The notes: a model not told the origin generated them from the sequence alone. DNA of 64,000 nt from DASQEH01 sp963765725 (GCA_963765725.1 CAVXXI010000003.1:806001-870000); one strand, 5' to 3'. Shown: positions 8,530 to 18,905, counted from the first letter of the stretch. Program-made: numbers and translations.

Positions 8530-9788
8530 CGGGCGTTGCGATGACCAGCGTTCCGATGGCCAGCGAACAGGTCGCGGGCTTCGGCCACGACCCCTGGTGG
8601 GTCGTCGTCATCAAGGTGCTGCTCGCCTTCGTCGTGCTCCTCATGATGACGCTCTTCATCATCTGGCTGGAGCGTCGCGTGGTCGCCCGGATGCAGCACC
8701 GGCTCGGCCCCAACGTGCACGGGCCGTTCGGGCTGCTGCAGAGCCTCGCCGACGGCGTCAAGCTGATGCTCAAGGAAGACATCGTCCCGAAGTCGGTGGA
8801 CCGGCTGATCTTCGTGCTCGCTCCGCTGCTGTCGGCCATACCGGCGTTCATGGCGGTGGCAGTGATCCCCTTCGGCCCCGAGGTCAGGGTCCCGTTCAGC
8901 TCGGTCCACACGCCGCTGCAGCTGACCGACCTGCCGGTAGGCGTGCTCTACATCCTGGCCATCGCTTCGGTCGGCATCTACGGCATCGTCCTCGCCGGCT
9001 GGTCGTCGGGCTCGACGTACTCCCTGCTCGGGGCTCTTCGCTCGTCGGCGCAGATCATCTCCTACGAGGTCGCGATGGGACTCTCGCTGGTCGCCGTGTT
9101 CCTGTACGCGGGGTCCATGTCGACGTCGGGCATCGTGTCGGCCCAGCGGCACCTGTGGTTCGCGGTGATCCTGCTGCCGTCGTTCGCCATCTACATCATC
9201 TCGATGGTCGGCGAGACCAACCGGGCTCCGTTCGACCTCCCCGAGGCCGAGGGCGAGCTCGTCGGCGGGTTCCACACCGAGTACTCGTCGATCAAGTTCG
9301 CCTTCTTCTTCCTCGCCGAGTACATCAACATGGTGACGGTCTCGATGCTCGCCACCACGATGTTCCTCGGTGGCTGGCGGGCCCCGTGGCCGTTGTCGCT
9401 GTGGAGCGGCTCGAACGAGAACTACTGGCCGGTCCTCTGGTTCTTCGCCAAGGTGTTCATCTTCGTCTTCTTCTTCATCTGGCTGCGGGGGACGCTCCCG
9501 CGGATGCGCTACGACCAGTTCATGCGCCTCGGCTGGAAGGTCCTCATCCCGGTCTCGCTGGTGTGGATCCTCGCCGTCGGGACGATCCGCGCGCTGAGCC
9601 TCGAGGGCCCCATCAACCGGACCTGGCTGATCGTGGCCGCCGTCGTCGCCCTCATCCTCTTCGTCGGCCTCGGCTTCCTGCCCGAGCGCCAGGCCGAGGA
9701 CGAGGTCGAGGCGCCGGAGGAGTTCGACGCGTTCGCCGGCGGTTACCCCGTGCCCCCGATGCCGGAACAGGAGCGTATTAGTGGCTAG
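8526..9788 (+). CDS. nuoH: NADH-quinone oxidoreductase subunit H
   Basis: The 420-residue membrane subunit joins the peripheral arm to the membrane arm and helps form the quinone chamber. About eight helices are evident. Family motifs are ERRVVARMQHRLGPN near the N-terminus, the acidic loop GETNRAPFDLPEAEGELVGG, and EYINM. The C-terminal 45 residues are acidic and hydrophilic (QAEDEVEAPEE). The end overlaps the start of nuoI by 8 nt. Confidence 0.97.
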   Translation: MTGVAMTSVPMASEQVAGFGHDPWWVVVIKVLLAFVVLLMMTLFIIWLERRVVARMQHRLGPNVHGPFGLLQSLADGVKLMLKEDIVPKSVDRLIFVLAPLLSAIPAFMAVAVIPFGPEVRVPFSSVHTPLQLTDLPVGVLYILAIASVGIYGIVLAGWSSGSTYSLLGALRSSAQIISYEVAMGLSLVAVFLYAGSMSTSGIVSAQRHLWFAVILLPSFAIYIISMVGETNRAPFDLPEAEGELVGGFHTEYSSIKFAFFFLAEYINMVTVSMLATTMFLGGWRAPWPLSLWSGSNENYWPVLWFFAKVFIFVFFFIWLRGTLPRMRYDQFMRLGWKVLIPVSLVWILAVGTIRALSLEGPINRTWLIVAAVVALILFVGLGFLPERQAEDEVEAPEEFDAFAGGYPVPPMPEQERISG

Positions 9789-10341
9789 CCTGAAGGAGCA
9801 GCTCTGGGACCCGATCGCAGGGTTCGGGGTCACGTTCCGGACGATGTTCAGGAAGGTCGTCACGGAGGAGTACCCGTTCGAGAAGAAGCCCACGGCACCG
9901 CGGTGGCACGGGCGGCACCAGCTCAACCGCTGGCCCGACGGGCTCGAGAAGTGCATCGGCTGTGAGCTCTGCGCGTGGGCCTGCCCGGCCGACGCGATCT
10001 ATGTCGAGGGTGCCGACAACAACGACGCGACCGGGCAGCGGTTCTCGCCCGGGGAGCGCTACGGCCGCGTCTACCAGATCAACTACCTGCGGTGCATCCT
10101 GTGCGGCCTCTGCATCGAGGCGTGCCCGACACGCGCACTGACCATGACCAACGAGTACGAGCTGGCCGACTCCTCGCGCGCCGACCTCATCTACGAGAAG
10201 AAGAACCTGCTCGCGCCCCTGCTGCCCGGTATGGAGGAGCCACCTCACGCCATGCGGCTCGGGAGCGAGGAGGGCGACTACTACCGCGGTCTCAGCGCCC
10301 CCACGGCCCACTCCGCGAACGAGGGCGAGGTGCCCGCGTGA
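9781..10341 (+). CDS. nuoI: NADH-quinone oxidoreductase subunit I
   Basis: The 186-residue ferredoxin-like subunit carries clusters N6a and N6b. The two [4Fe-4S] motifs are CIGCELCAWACP (from about residue 58) and CILCGLCIEACP (from about residue 104). The GTG start at 9781 lies inside the last codons of nuoH. The C-terminal 40 residues are variable. The stop overlaps the GTG of nuoJ. Confidence 0.97.
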   Translation: MASLKEQLWDPIAGFGVTFRTMFRKVVTEEYPFEKKPTAPRWHGRHQLNRWPDGLEKCIGCELCAWACPADAIYVEGADNNDATGQRFSPGERYGRVYQINYLRCILCGLCIEACPTRALTMTNEYELADSSRADLIYEKKNLLAPLLPGMEEPPHAMRLGSEEGDYYRGLSAPTAHSANEGEVPA

Positions 10342-11102
10342 TCGCCTTCTGGATCCTCGCGCCGGTGATGGTGGTGTGCGCGCTAGGGATGGTGCTCGTG
10401 CGCAAGGCGGTCCACTCCGCCCTTCTGCTCGCCGTCGTAATGGTGAGCCTGGCGGTGCTGTACGCCGCCCTCGACGCCCCGTTCCTGTTCGCGGTGCAGA
10501 TCATCGTCTACACGGGCGCGGTGCTGATGCTGTTCCTGTTCGTGCTGATGCTCGTGGGCGTCGACTCCTCCGACTCGCTGGTCGAGACCCTCCGCGGCCA
10601 GCGAGCGACGGCGATCGTGCTGGGGGCCGGTTTCGCCACGCTCATCATCATGGGCATCACCCAGACCGCGATCGGCGGCACCCGCGGCTTCGGCTCCTCG
10701 GTGCAGAACATCCCGGGCATCGCGCAGCTGCTCTTCAGCAGGTACGTGCTGGCCTTCGAGGTCACGAGCGCGCTGCTCATCACGGCGGCGCTCGGCGCGA
10801 TGGTGCTCGCCCACCGCGAGCGGCTGACGCCGAAGCCGAGCCAGCGCGACCTCTCGCTGCGGCGGATGCAGGACTACGCAACGACCGGTCTGCACCCGGG
10901 CGCTCTGCCGAGCCCTGGCGTCTTCGCCCGCCACAACTCGGTCGACACTCCGGCGCTGCTTCCCGACGGCGCCACATCCGAGCTGTCCATCTCGCGCGTC
11001 ATGCGGGCTCGCGGCACGGTCCGCGACGTCCGTCCCGACCGGGTGGCCCAGCTGGAGCTCGAGGGTGAGAACCCGCAGCTCGAGGAGGGCGGCGACCGAT
11101 GA
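10338..11102 (+). CDS. nuoJ: NADH-quinone oxidoreductase subunit J
   Basis: The 254-residue membrane subunit has about five helices in the first 165 residues, including the conserved VQIIVYTGAVLMLFLFVLML segment with the pi-bulge helix that couples redox chemistry to proton pumping. GTG 10338 overlaps the nuoI stop and starts the conserved VIAFWILAP sequence. A roughly 85-residue cytoplasmic tail with no recognisable domain follows the last helix, as is common in actinobacterial NuoJ. Confidence 0.96.
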   Translation: MIAFWILAPVMVVCALGMVLVRKAVHSALLLAVVMVSLAVLYAALDAPFLFAVQIIVYTGAVLMLFLFVLMLVGVDSSDSLVETLRGQRATAIVLGAGFATLIIMGITQTAIGGTRGFGSSVQNIPGIAQLLFSRYVLAFEVTSALLITAALGAMVLAHRERLTPKPSQRDLSLRRMQDYATTGLHPGALPSPGVFARHNSVDTPALLPDGATSELSISRVMRARGTVRDVRPDRVAQLELEGENPQLEEGGDR

Positions 11103-11398
11103 GCACGACTCCCTACCTGGTGCTGTCCGCGCTGCTGTTCTCGATCGGGGCTGTCGGAGTCCTCGTCAGGCGCAACGCCATCGTGGTGTTCATGTGTGTC
11201 GAGCTGATGCTCAACGCCGGCAACCTCGCGTTCGTCGCGTTCGCCAGGCAGTTCGGCAACCTCGACGGGCAGATCGCCGCCTTCTTCGTGATGGTCGTCG
11301 CGGCGGCCGAGGTCGTCGTCGGGCTGGCCATCATCATGACCATCTTCCGGACCCGTCGGTCGGCGTCGGTCGACGACGCCAGCCTGCTCAAGTACTGA
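11099..11398 (+). CDS. nuoK: NADH-quinone oxidoreductase subunit K
   Basis: The 99-residue subunit has three transmembrane helices and is homologous to MrpC. The two buried glutamates needed for proton transfer are visible in helices 2 and 3: CVELMLNAGNLAFV and VVAAAEVVVGLAIIMTIFR. The length is standard. The start overlaps the nuoJ stop; nuoL follows after 12 nt. Confidence 0.97.
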   Translation: MSTTPYLVLSALLFSIGAVGVLVRRNAIVVFMCVELMLNAGNLAFVAFARQFGNLDGQIAAFFVMVVAAAEVVVGLAIIMTIFRTRRSASVDDASLLKY

Positions 11399-11410
11399 GG
11401 AGTCCACACG

Positions 11411-13274
11411 GTGAGCCTGTTGTACTTGATCGTCGCGATACCGGCGGCCAGCGCTGCGGTCCTGCTGCTCGGCGGCAAGGCGACCGACGCGTGGGGCCAC
11501 CTGCTGGGTTGTGCCGCCTCGCTCGCGGCCTTCGTGGTCGGGGTGATCGCGTTCGTCGACCTGAGCACGGGCAGTGCCGACGCGCTGAACCAGCACCTGT
11601 TCACCTGGATCGACGTGCATCGGTTCCACGTCGAGTTCAACATGCTCTTCGACCCGCTGTCGGGGCTCTTCGTGCTGCTGATCACCGGAGTCGGAAGCCT
11701 GATCCACATCTACGCGGTCGGCTACATGGAGCACGACCCGCGGCGGCGGCGGTTCTTCGGCTACTTCAACCTCTTCATCGCGTCGATGCTGCTGCTGGTG
11801 CTGTCCACCGACTACCTCGCGCTGTTCGTGGGCTGGGAGGGCGTCGGCCTCGCGTCGTACCTGCTGATCGGCTTCTGGCAGCACAAGGACAGCGCCGCCG
11901 TCGCCGCGAAGAAGGCCTTCCTGGTCAACCGGGTCGGGGACATCGGCATGGCGCTCGCGATCATGCTCATGTTCAAGACGTTCGGGACCAGCTCCTTCAT
12001 CGGAGTCAATGCCGGTATCGCCTCGGCCTCCAGCGCCACCGCCACCGCCCTGGGTCTGCTGCTCCTGCTCGCCGCCTGCGGGAAGTCCGCGCAGGTACCC
12101 CTGCAGAGCTGGCTCCTCGACGCGATGGAGGGCCCCACCCCGGTGTCGGCCCTGATCCATGCCGCGACCATGGTGACCGCAGGGGTGTACCTCGTGACGA
12201 GGTCGCACGCGATCTACGCCCAGAGCTCGGCGGCTCAGACCGCCGTCGTGGTCGTCGGCGTCGTCACGCTGCTGTGGGGCGCGGTCATCGGGTGCGCCCG
12301 AGACGACATCAAGAAGGGACTGGCCGGCTCCACGATGAGCCAGATCGGCTACATGATGCTCGCCGCGGGCATCGGGCCCGCCGGGTATGCGTTCGCGATC
12401 TTCCACCTGCTCACCCACGGGTTCTTCAAGGCCAACCTGTTCCTCGGGGCAGGCTCGGTCATGCACGCGATGGACGACGAGGTGAACATGCGGCGTTACG
12501 GCGGGCTCCGCGCCCTGATGCCGATCACGTTCGTCACGTTCGCCTGCGGCTATCTGGCGATCATCGGCTTCCCCGGGTTCTCCGGGTTCTGGTCCAAGGA
12601 CCACATCATCGAGGCCGCCTTCGGCCACAACCTCGTCGCGGGCATCGGCGCCCTGGTCGGAGCCGGCATCACCGCGTTCTACATGACCCGGATGATGATC
12701 ATGACCTTTGTCAGCGAGAAGCGCTGGGCGAAGGGCACGCACCCGCACGAGTCGCCGCTGGTGATGACGGTTCCGCTGATGGTGCTCGCCGCGCTGTCGG
12801 TCGTGGGCGGCGTGCTGCTCCTCAACAACTGGATCGTCGACTGGCTGACCCCGGTCGTCGGCGCCGAGGGGCACGTCGAGCCTCCCGATCCCCGCCATCG
12901 TCATCTCGCTGCTGGTGTTCGCCTTCGTCGTCGTGGGCGCGGGCATCGCGTTCCTCAGCTACGGCCGCAGCCCGGTGCCGGCCGTGGCGCCGGCCCGCGT
13001 GTCTCCGCTCACGAAGGCCGCGCGCCAGGACCTGTACGGTGACGCGATCAACGAGGCGGCCTTCATGCGTCCCGGCCAGTACCTGACCCGGTCGCTGGTC
13101 TACCTCGACAACCGCGGTGTCGACGGGGCGGTCAACGGCGTCGCCGCCTTCGTCGGTGGGACGTCGGGACGGGTCCGCCGATGGCAGACCGGCTTCGTCC
13201 GGTCCTACGCGCTGTCGATGCTCGGCGGCTCAGCGCTCGTCGTGCTCGCCCTGCTGGCGGTGAAGCTCGCATGA
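11411..13274 (+). pseudogene. nuoL: NADH-quinone oxidoreductase subunit L, one frameshift
   Basis: NuoL is the distal antiporter-like proton-pumping subunit (about 620 residues, 14-16 helices plus a lateral helix). From GTG 11411 the frame encodes the whole antiporter core, including GWEGVGLASYLLIGFW and the lysine-containing segment at LLLLAACGKSAQVPLQSWL. Near 12887 the frame is lost. The next frame continues as IPAIVISLLVFAFVVVGAG through to the stop at 13272-13274, including the tail that ends LLAVKLA. Removing one base (a G around 12887) restores a single protein. Conservation on both sides suggests an assembly or read error, or a very recent mutation, rather than decay. Confidence 0.9.
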
Positions 13275-14819
13275 ACGGAACCTCGAGCAGCCTGCCCTGG
13301 CTGACGATCCTGGCCGCCCTGCCCCTGCTGGGCTCGGTCGCGGTGCTGATGCTGCCGCGCGGAACAGCGCTGGCCAAGCAGGTCGCGTTCGGCCTGTCGC
13401 TGCTGGTCCTCGCCGTCTCGATCGGGATAGGGATCTCGTACAACGTCGGGTCCACGCGGTTCCAGTTCGTCGAGAACCACATGTGGATCGCCTCGTTCGG
13501 CGCGCACTATGCACTCGGCCTCGACGGCCTGGGGCTTGCCCTGGTGCTGCTCACGACGATCCTGACGCCGGTCGTGATCTTGGCGTCGTGGAACGACGGC
13601 GACGGCATGCGCTGGAGCAGCAACACCTTCTTCTCGTGGATCCTCGCCCTCGAGGGGTTGGCGATCGGTGTCTTCTCGGCGACCGACGTCTTCTTGTTCT
13701 ACGTGCTCTTCGAGGCGACGCTGATCCCGATCTACTTCCTCATCGGCGGCTTCGGCGGTGCGCGGCGGTCCTACGCGGCGGTCAAGTTCCTGCTGTTCAG
13801 CCTCTTCGGCGGCCTGCTCATGCTCGCGTCCGTGGTCGGCCTCTACGTCGTGTCGAGCAACTCGGCGAGCGGCCCGTCGTACCTGCTGCAGGACCTGATG
13901 AACGCGAACATGTCGCAGAGCACCGGCCGCTGGCTCTTCCTCGGGTTCTTCATCGCGTTCGCCGTGAAGGCGCCGATGTGGCCGGTGCACACCTGGCTGC
14001 CGGAGGCCGCCAGTGAGGCGACCCCGGGCACCTCGGTCCTGCTGGTCAGCGTCCTGGACAAGATCGGGACGTTCGGGATGATGCGGTTCTGCCTCAACAT
14101 CTTCCCGGAGGCCTCGCGGTGGGCCAGCCCGGTGATCATCACGCTCGCCGTCATCTCCGTGCTGTACGGCGCGCTGCTGGCGGTCGGCCAGAACGACATC
14201 CGGCGGCTCATCGCCTACACGTCGGTCAGCCACTTCGGGTTCATCGTGCTCGGCATCTTCGCCTTCACCAGCCAGGCGCAGGCGGGAGCGTCGCTGTACA
14301 TGTTCAACCACGGCCTGTCGACGGCGGCGCTCTTCCTCGTCACCGGCTTCCTGATCACCCGCCGCGGCTCGAAGATGATCACCGACTACGGGGGCGTCGA
14401 GAGGGTCGCCCCGGTGCTCGCCGGCATCTTCCTCGTGCGCGGGCCTGTCGAGCCTGTCGCTGCCGGGGCTGTCGCCGTTCGTGAGCGAGTTCCTCGTGCT
14501 CGCGGGCACCTTCACGACCTCGATCGTGGCCGCGGTCTTCGCCACGCTCGGCATCGTGTTGGCGGCGCTCTACATCCTGCTGATGTACCAGCGCACGATG
14601 ACCGGGCCGGTGCGCGAGTCGACCAAGAACCTCGTCGACCTGCGGCCACGGGAGATCGTCGCCCTGGCACCGCTCCTCGTGCTCATCCTCGTCCTCGGGT
14701 TCTACCCCAAGCCCGCGCTCGACGTCCTCACACCGACCGTCGACTCGGTCCTGCAGCACGTCGGCGTGAGTGACCCGACGCCGACCGTCGCGGTCGGCCA
14801 GGAGGGATCGCCCAAGTGA
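13271..14819 (+). pseudogene. nuoM: NADH-quinone oxidoreductase subunit M, one frameshift
   Basis: NuoM is the middle antiporter-like subunit of complex I. ATG 13271 overlaps the nuoL stop. The first 390 codons include the glutamate helix FYVLFEATLIPIYFLIGGFGG and the lysine region FAVKAPMWPVHTWLPEAASEA split over two helices. Around 14436 one extra base shifts the frame. Removing it gives AGLSSLSLPGLSPFVSEF, the expected continuation, ending at 14819 (about 515 residues). The start of nuoN overlaps the stop, so operon structure is preserved. Confidence 0.9.
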
Positions 14820-16424
14820 CCTCGCTCGCAGCCGTCACGTTCACCGCGCCCCACATCGCGTACGACAAGCTGTACCCGCTGCTGATCGTCTTCGCCGTGG
14901 CGCTGGCGGGGGTTCTCGTCGAGGCCTTCGTCGCAAGGGACCGGCGCTACGTCGTACAGGCCACGCTGTCGCTATTGGGCCTGCTCGCGGCCCTGGTGGG
15001 GGTCGTGCTCGTGGCCCGGGGGGCGGCCTCCGACAGCGGCGGCTCGGCGCACGGCTCGGTCGAGGCGATGGGCGCGATCGCCATCGACGGACCGTCGTTG
15101 TTCATCTGGGGCACCCTGCTGGTCTTTTCGATCATCAGCGTCCTGCTGTTCGCCGAGCGCAAGCTCGAGGGCGGGGTGACCGCGTTCGCGGGGCAGGCGT
15201 CCGCGATGCCCGGCACCGAGGCGGAGCGTGAGGCGTCGACGCTCGGGGTCGAGCACACCGAGGTCTTCCCGCTGATGATGTTCGCGGTCGGCGGCATGAT
15301 GCTGTTCCCGGCTGCCAACGACCTCGTGACGATGTTCGTGGCGCTGGAGGTCCTGTCGCTGCCGCTGTACCTGCTGTGCGGGCTCGCCCGCCGCCGCCGG
15401 CTGATCAGCCAGGAAGCCGCGATGAAGTACTTCCTGCTGGGCGCGCTTCTCGTCGGCGTTCTTCCTGTACGGCATCGCGCTCGTCTACGGGTACGCCGGG
15501 AGCTTGCAGCTGTCCGCCATCGACGCCGCGGTGTCCTCCCGGGTCGGCGCCAGCGGGCTGCTGCTCGCCGGCATGGGACTGCTGGCCGTGGGGCTGCTGT
15601 TCAAGGTCGGTGCCGTCCCGTTCCACTCGTGGACGCCCGATGCCTACCAGGGCGCGCCGACGCCGGTGACGGCGTTCATGGCCGCGTGCACGAAGATGGC
15701 CGCGTTCGGTGCGCTGCTCAGGGTGTTCTACGTCGCGCTCGGCGGCGCGCGCTGGGACTGGCAGCCGATGATGTGGATCATCGCGGTCCTCACGATGGCC
15801 GTCGGGTCGGTCATCGCCATCACCCAGACCGACGTCAAGCGGATGCTGGCCTACTCCTCGTCGCCCACGCCGGGTTCCTCGTCACCGGCTTCGTCGGCGC
15901 GCACCAGGCCATCGAGGTCGCCGGCAAGGAGATCACCAGCCTGCAGGCGGTGCTCTTCTACCTGGTGGCGTACGGGGTCACGACGATCGGCGCGTTCGCG
16001 ATCGTGACGATCGTCCGCGACGCCGGCGGCGAGACGACCCACCTGTCCCGCTGGGCCGGGCTCGGGAAGGAGGCCCCGGTCGTGGCCGGTGTCTTCGCGT
16101 TCTTCCTGCTGGCCTTCGCCGGCATCCCGCTCACCAGCGGCTTCACCGGGCAAGTGGGCGGTCTTCACGGCCGCCTGGGCCGGCGGGGCGTGGCCACTGG
16201 TGGTGCTGGCCGTGCTGATGAGCGTGGTCGCCGCGTTCTTCTACGTCCGAGTCATCGTGTTGATGTTCTTCTCCGAGCCGGTCGGTGACGGCCCCACCGT
16301 CGTGGTGCCCGGCGTTCTGACTACCATCGCAATCACGATCGGTGCGACGATGACCCTGATCTTGGGCGTCGTTCCCTCGCCTGTCCTGGACCTGGCTCGC
16401 CAGGCGGGAGAGTTCATTCGTTGA
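14816..16424 (+). pseudogene. nuoN: NADH-quinone oxidoreductase subunit N, three frameshifts
   Basis: NuoN is the third antiporter-like subunit. GTG 14816 overlaps the nuoM stop. The conserved LEVLSLPLYLLCGLARRRR and the later FKVGAVPFHSWTPDAYQGAP are clear, but in different frames. Three single-base shifts are needed: an extra base near 15448, a missing base near 15861 (restoring YSSxAHAGFL) and an extra base near 16150 (restoring GFTGKWAVFTAA). The reconstructed protein is about 535 residues and ends at 16424. Three compensable indels in one gene without other decay point to local sequence-quality problems. Confidence 0.88.
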
Positions 16425-17435
16425 TGGAGACGCAGACCATGGCAACCGTGTCGCTGGGGCTGCCGTTCGTCGACCCCGACCTCGAGACGCGCGTCAGGTC
16501 GAAGCTGCTCGACGTCGAGGCGGCCCTCGGGGCGGCGGTCGCGTCCGACAACGAGTTCATCGACGCCGCGGCGCACCACCTGCTCGACGCGGGTGGCAAG
16601 CGGTTCCGGCCGCTGCTCGTCGTGCTCGCCTCCGAGTTCGGTGACCCCGACTCGCCCGCCGTCATCCCGTCCGCGCTCGTCGTCGAGCTGACTCACCTGG
16701 CGACGCTGTACCACGACGACGTGATGGACGAGGCCGACCTGCGCCGCGGGGCGCAGAGCGCCAACGCCCGGTGGGGCAACTCGATAGCGATCCTCACCGG
16801 CGACTTCCTCTTCGCCCAGGCCTCCGCCATCGTGGCCGACCTGGGTCCCGACGCCGTACGCATCCAGGCCCGCACCTTCTCGCCGCCTCGTACAAGGTCA
16901 GATCCGCGAGACGGTCGGTCCCGGCGCCGGCGACGACCCGCTCGCGCACTACCTGTCGGTGGTGGCCGACAAGACCGGCTCGCTGATCGCGACCTCGGCC
17001 CGGTTCGGCGCTCGGCTGTCCGGCACGTCACCCGACGTCGAGGAGACGCTGGCCGCGTTCGGCGAGCAGATCGGTACTGTCTTCCAGCTGTCCGACGACA
17101 TCATCGACGTCGCGAGCGACAGCTCCGACCTGGGCAAGACGCCGGGCACCGATCTCCGCGAGGGCGTCCTGACACTGCCCAGCCTGATGGCCCGCAGGTC
17201 CGCCCGGGCGGCCGACGAGCGTCTCCTCGACCTGCTGTCCGGGCCGATCCGAAGCGACGACGAGCATGCCGAGGCGCTGGGGCTGCTCCGCAGCAGCCCC
17301 GCCATGGAGCTGGCCCGCGACGAGGTCCAGCGCCGGGCCGACGCCGCCCGCGCGCTGCTCGACTCGCTGCCCGACATCCCGGCCCGCGATGCCCTGGTCG
17401 CCCTGTGCGACCTCGTCACCACCCGCACCTCCTGA
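16424..17435 (+). pseudogene. Polyprenyl diphosphate synthase, one frameshift
   Basis: This is a trans-isoprenyl diphosphate synthase, probably making the menaquinone side chain. The first aspartate-rich motif YHDDVMDEADLRRG follows GGKRFRPLLV, and the second, LSDDIIDVASD, lies in the next frame. An extra base near 16884 separates them; removing it gives TFSRLVQGQIRETVG and a protein of about 336 residues. ATG 16424 overlaps the nuoN stop (TGATG); ATG 16439 is an alternative start. Placement directly behind nuoN couples quinone tail synthesis to complex I. Chain length cannot be inferred. Confidence 0.88.
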
Positions 17436-17440
17436 CCCCG

Positions 17441-17572
17441 CCCAGGGGTCACGTTCTTCCCCCCGAGGGGTCACGTAATTCCGGTCGAGGAGTCACGTAG
17501 TTCCCGTCGAGGAGTCAGGTAGTTCCCGTCGAGGGGCTAGCTACTTCCCGTCGAGGGTCGACAGTTCCCCCC
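17441..17572 (+). repeat. 22-bp tandem repeat cluster, family A, plus-sense (about 6 units)
   Basis: About six imperfect 22-bp units begin six bases after the stop of the prenyl synthase. The consensus core is CGAGGRGTCASGTA followed by RTTCCCGY. The CGAGG and TTCCCG parts are best kept, while the middle drifts (GTCACGTAG, GTCAGGTAG, GCTAGCTAC). The last unit is truncated. This is the left half of a convergent pair of clusters with the one at 17765-18013. No spacers between units and no open reading frame of note. Confidence 0.9.
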
Positions 17573-17764
17573 GCGGGGACAACTGCCTTCTCGCCGAGCC
17601 GCAGAGAAGGGCGGCGAGGGTGGCCAGCAAGGCGCCACCTCAGGTGGTACACGTGCCTGTCATGGGTACGCGCGTGGCCCGGCTACGAGAGGGATCCAGC
17701 GGGGTGTACCGGCGAACGCTCGGCTGGTGCGCAGACGTTGCCCCGCAGTCGCTCGAACGGATCC
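17573..17764. other. Spacer between two opposed repeat clusters
   Basis: About 190 bp lie between the plus-sense and minus-sense family A clusters. A GTG-initiated open frame of 68 codons crosses this stretch into the repeats (17620-17826) but has no recognisable motif, and its C-terminus is made of repeat sequence, so it is not called as a gene. No clear terminator hairpin was found here by eye. Confidence 0.5.
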
Positions 17765-18013
17765 TCGCCGGGCACTATGTGACCCCTCGCCGGGCACTAT
17801 GTGACCCCTCGCCGGGCACTACCTGACACCTCGACCGGAATCATCTGACTCCTCGGCGGGAAGAACCTGACTCCTCGGGGGGAAGAACGTGACCCCTCGG
17901 CGGGAACTAGGTGACCCCTCGGCGGACGAGCCGACCGCGAGCTACGCGGCTGCCTCCTCGGGCGGCAACGAAGTGACCCCCCGGCGGGAAGCAGGTGACT
18001 CCTCGGGGGAGGG
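17765..18013 (-). repeat. 22-bp tandem repeat cluster, family A, minus-sense (about 10 units)
   Basis: Eight contiguous units of 22 bp run from 17765 to 17935 in the opposite orientation to the previous cluster, read on the plus strand as CTCGGCGGGAACTA then GGTGACCC. The first three are almost identical (CACTATGTGACCCCTCGCCGGG). Two further units lie at 17969-18013. They follow the 3' end of rarD, in the sense of that gene, and the last units fall inside its open reading frame. Together with 17441-17572 they form a large imperfect inverted arrangement. Confidence 0.9.
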
Positions 18014-18905
18014 GTGGTGGGTCGGCGGGCGGCGGCGGTATGCCGCGACCGAGTCGCCGGTGAAGATGGCGAGCGCGACCCAGACGAGCGAGAAGCCGAC
18101 CCATCGCAGGGCCCCCATCGGCTCGGAGAAGACCACCACGCCCAAGAAGAGCTGGATCGTCGGCGCGATGTACTGGAGCATCCCGAGCGTCGTCAGCGAG
18201 ACCCGGTTGGCCGACCCGGCGAAACACAGTAGCGGGGCCGCGGTGATTACGCCGGTGCCGGCGAGCAGGAGGATGTGGACCGGCCCCTGGCCCCACGCCG
18301 TGCTCTGGCCGGTGACGGTGAGCCCACGCGATGTAGCCGAGCGCGACCGGTGCTAGGACCAGCCCTTCGTAGGTGAGCCCCTCGACCGGACCGACCGACA
18401 CCTGCTTCTTGACCAGTCCGTACGTGCCGAAGCTGAACGCGAGGATGAGCGAGATCCACGGTGGATGCCCGACCTGCACGCTGAGCACCACGACTGCCAC
18501 GCCGGCCACCGCGAGGGCGACCCACTGCGCCCTGCGCAGCCGCTCCTTCAGCACCACGACCCCGAGCAGAACCGTGACGAGTGGGTTGATGTAGTACCCC
18601 AGTGACGTCTCGACGACGTGGCCGTGATTGACACCCCAGATGTAGGTGCCCCAGTTCAGGCAGATGACCACACCAGCGGCGATCATCGGGTACCGGACCC
18701 GCGGCGTCGCCCACATCGCCCTCAGCGCCGCGGTCCGCCGGGTGGCCGCCAGCAGTACACCGGTGAGGACCAGTGACCACACGATCCGCTGGGCCAGGAT
18801 CTCGCCCGCCTCGGTGGGCTCGAGCAACGGCCAGTACAGCGGGAAGAGGCCCCAGAGACCGAAAGCCGCCGCGCCCAGGAACAGTCCGCGGCGCTCTTCG
18901 GTCAC
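17942..18905 (-). pseudogene. rarD: RarD-like EamA-family transporter, one frameshift
   Basis: This is a ten-helix drug/metabolite transporter of the RarD type. The first 200 codons (FGLWGLFPLYWPLLEP, LNWGTYIWGVNHGHVVETSLGYYINPL) are diagnostic. Near 18318 an extra base breaks the frame; the neighbouring frame continues with GQSTAWGQG and MLQYIAPTIQLFLGVVVFSEP to a stop at 17942. The final 25 codons are encoded by family A repeats, so the native C-terminus may be shorter or repeat-extended. The GTG start at 18905 lies 6 nt after a TAGGCT box (18912-18917 on the plus strand), fitting a leaderless mRNA. The substrate is unknown. Confidence 0.85.

Noticed and set aside
17620..17826. Possible 68-codon gene between the repeat clusters
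   Set aside because: No motif, no ribosome site, and its C-terminal third is made of 22-bp repeats.
17441..18013. CRISPR array
   Set aside because: Units are contiguous without unique spacers, units diverge from each other, and no cas genes are present in the window.
17436..18905. Insertion sequence or transposon
   Set aside because: No transposase-like frame and no terminal inverted repeats beyond the opposed 22-bp clusters; RarD is a normal chromosomal permease.
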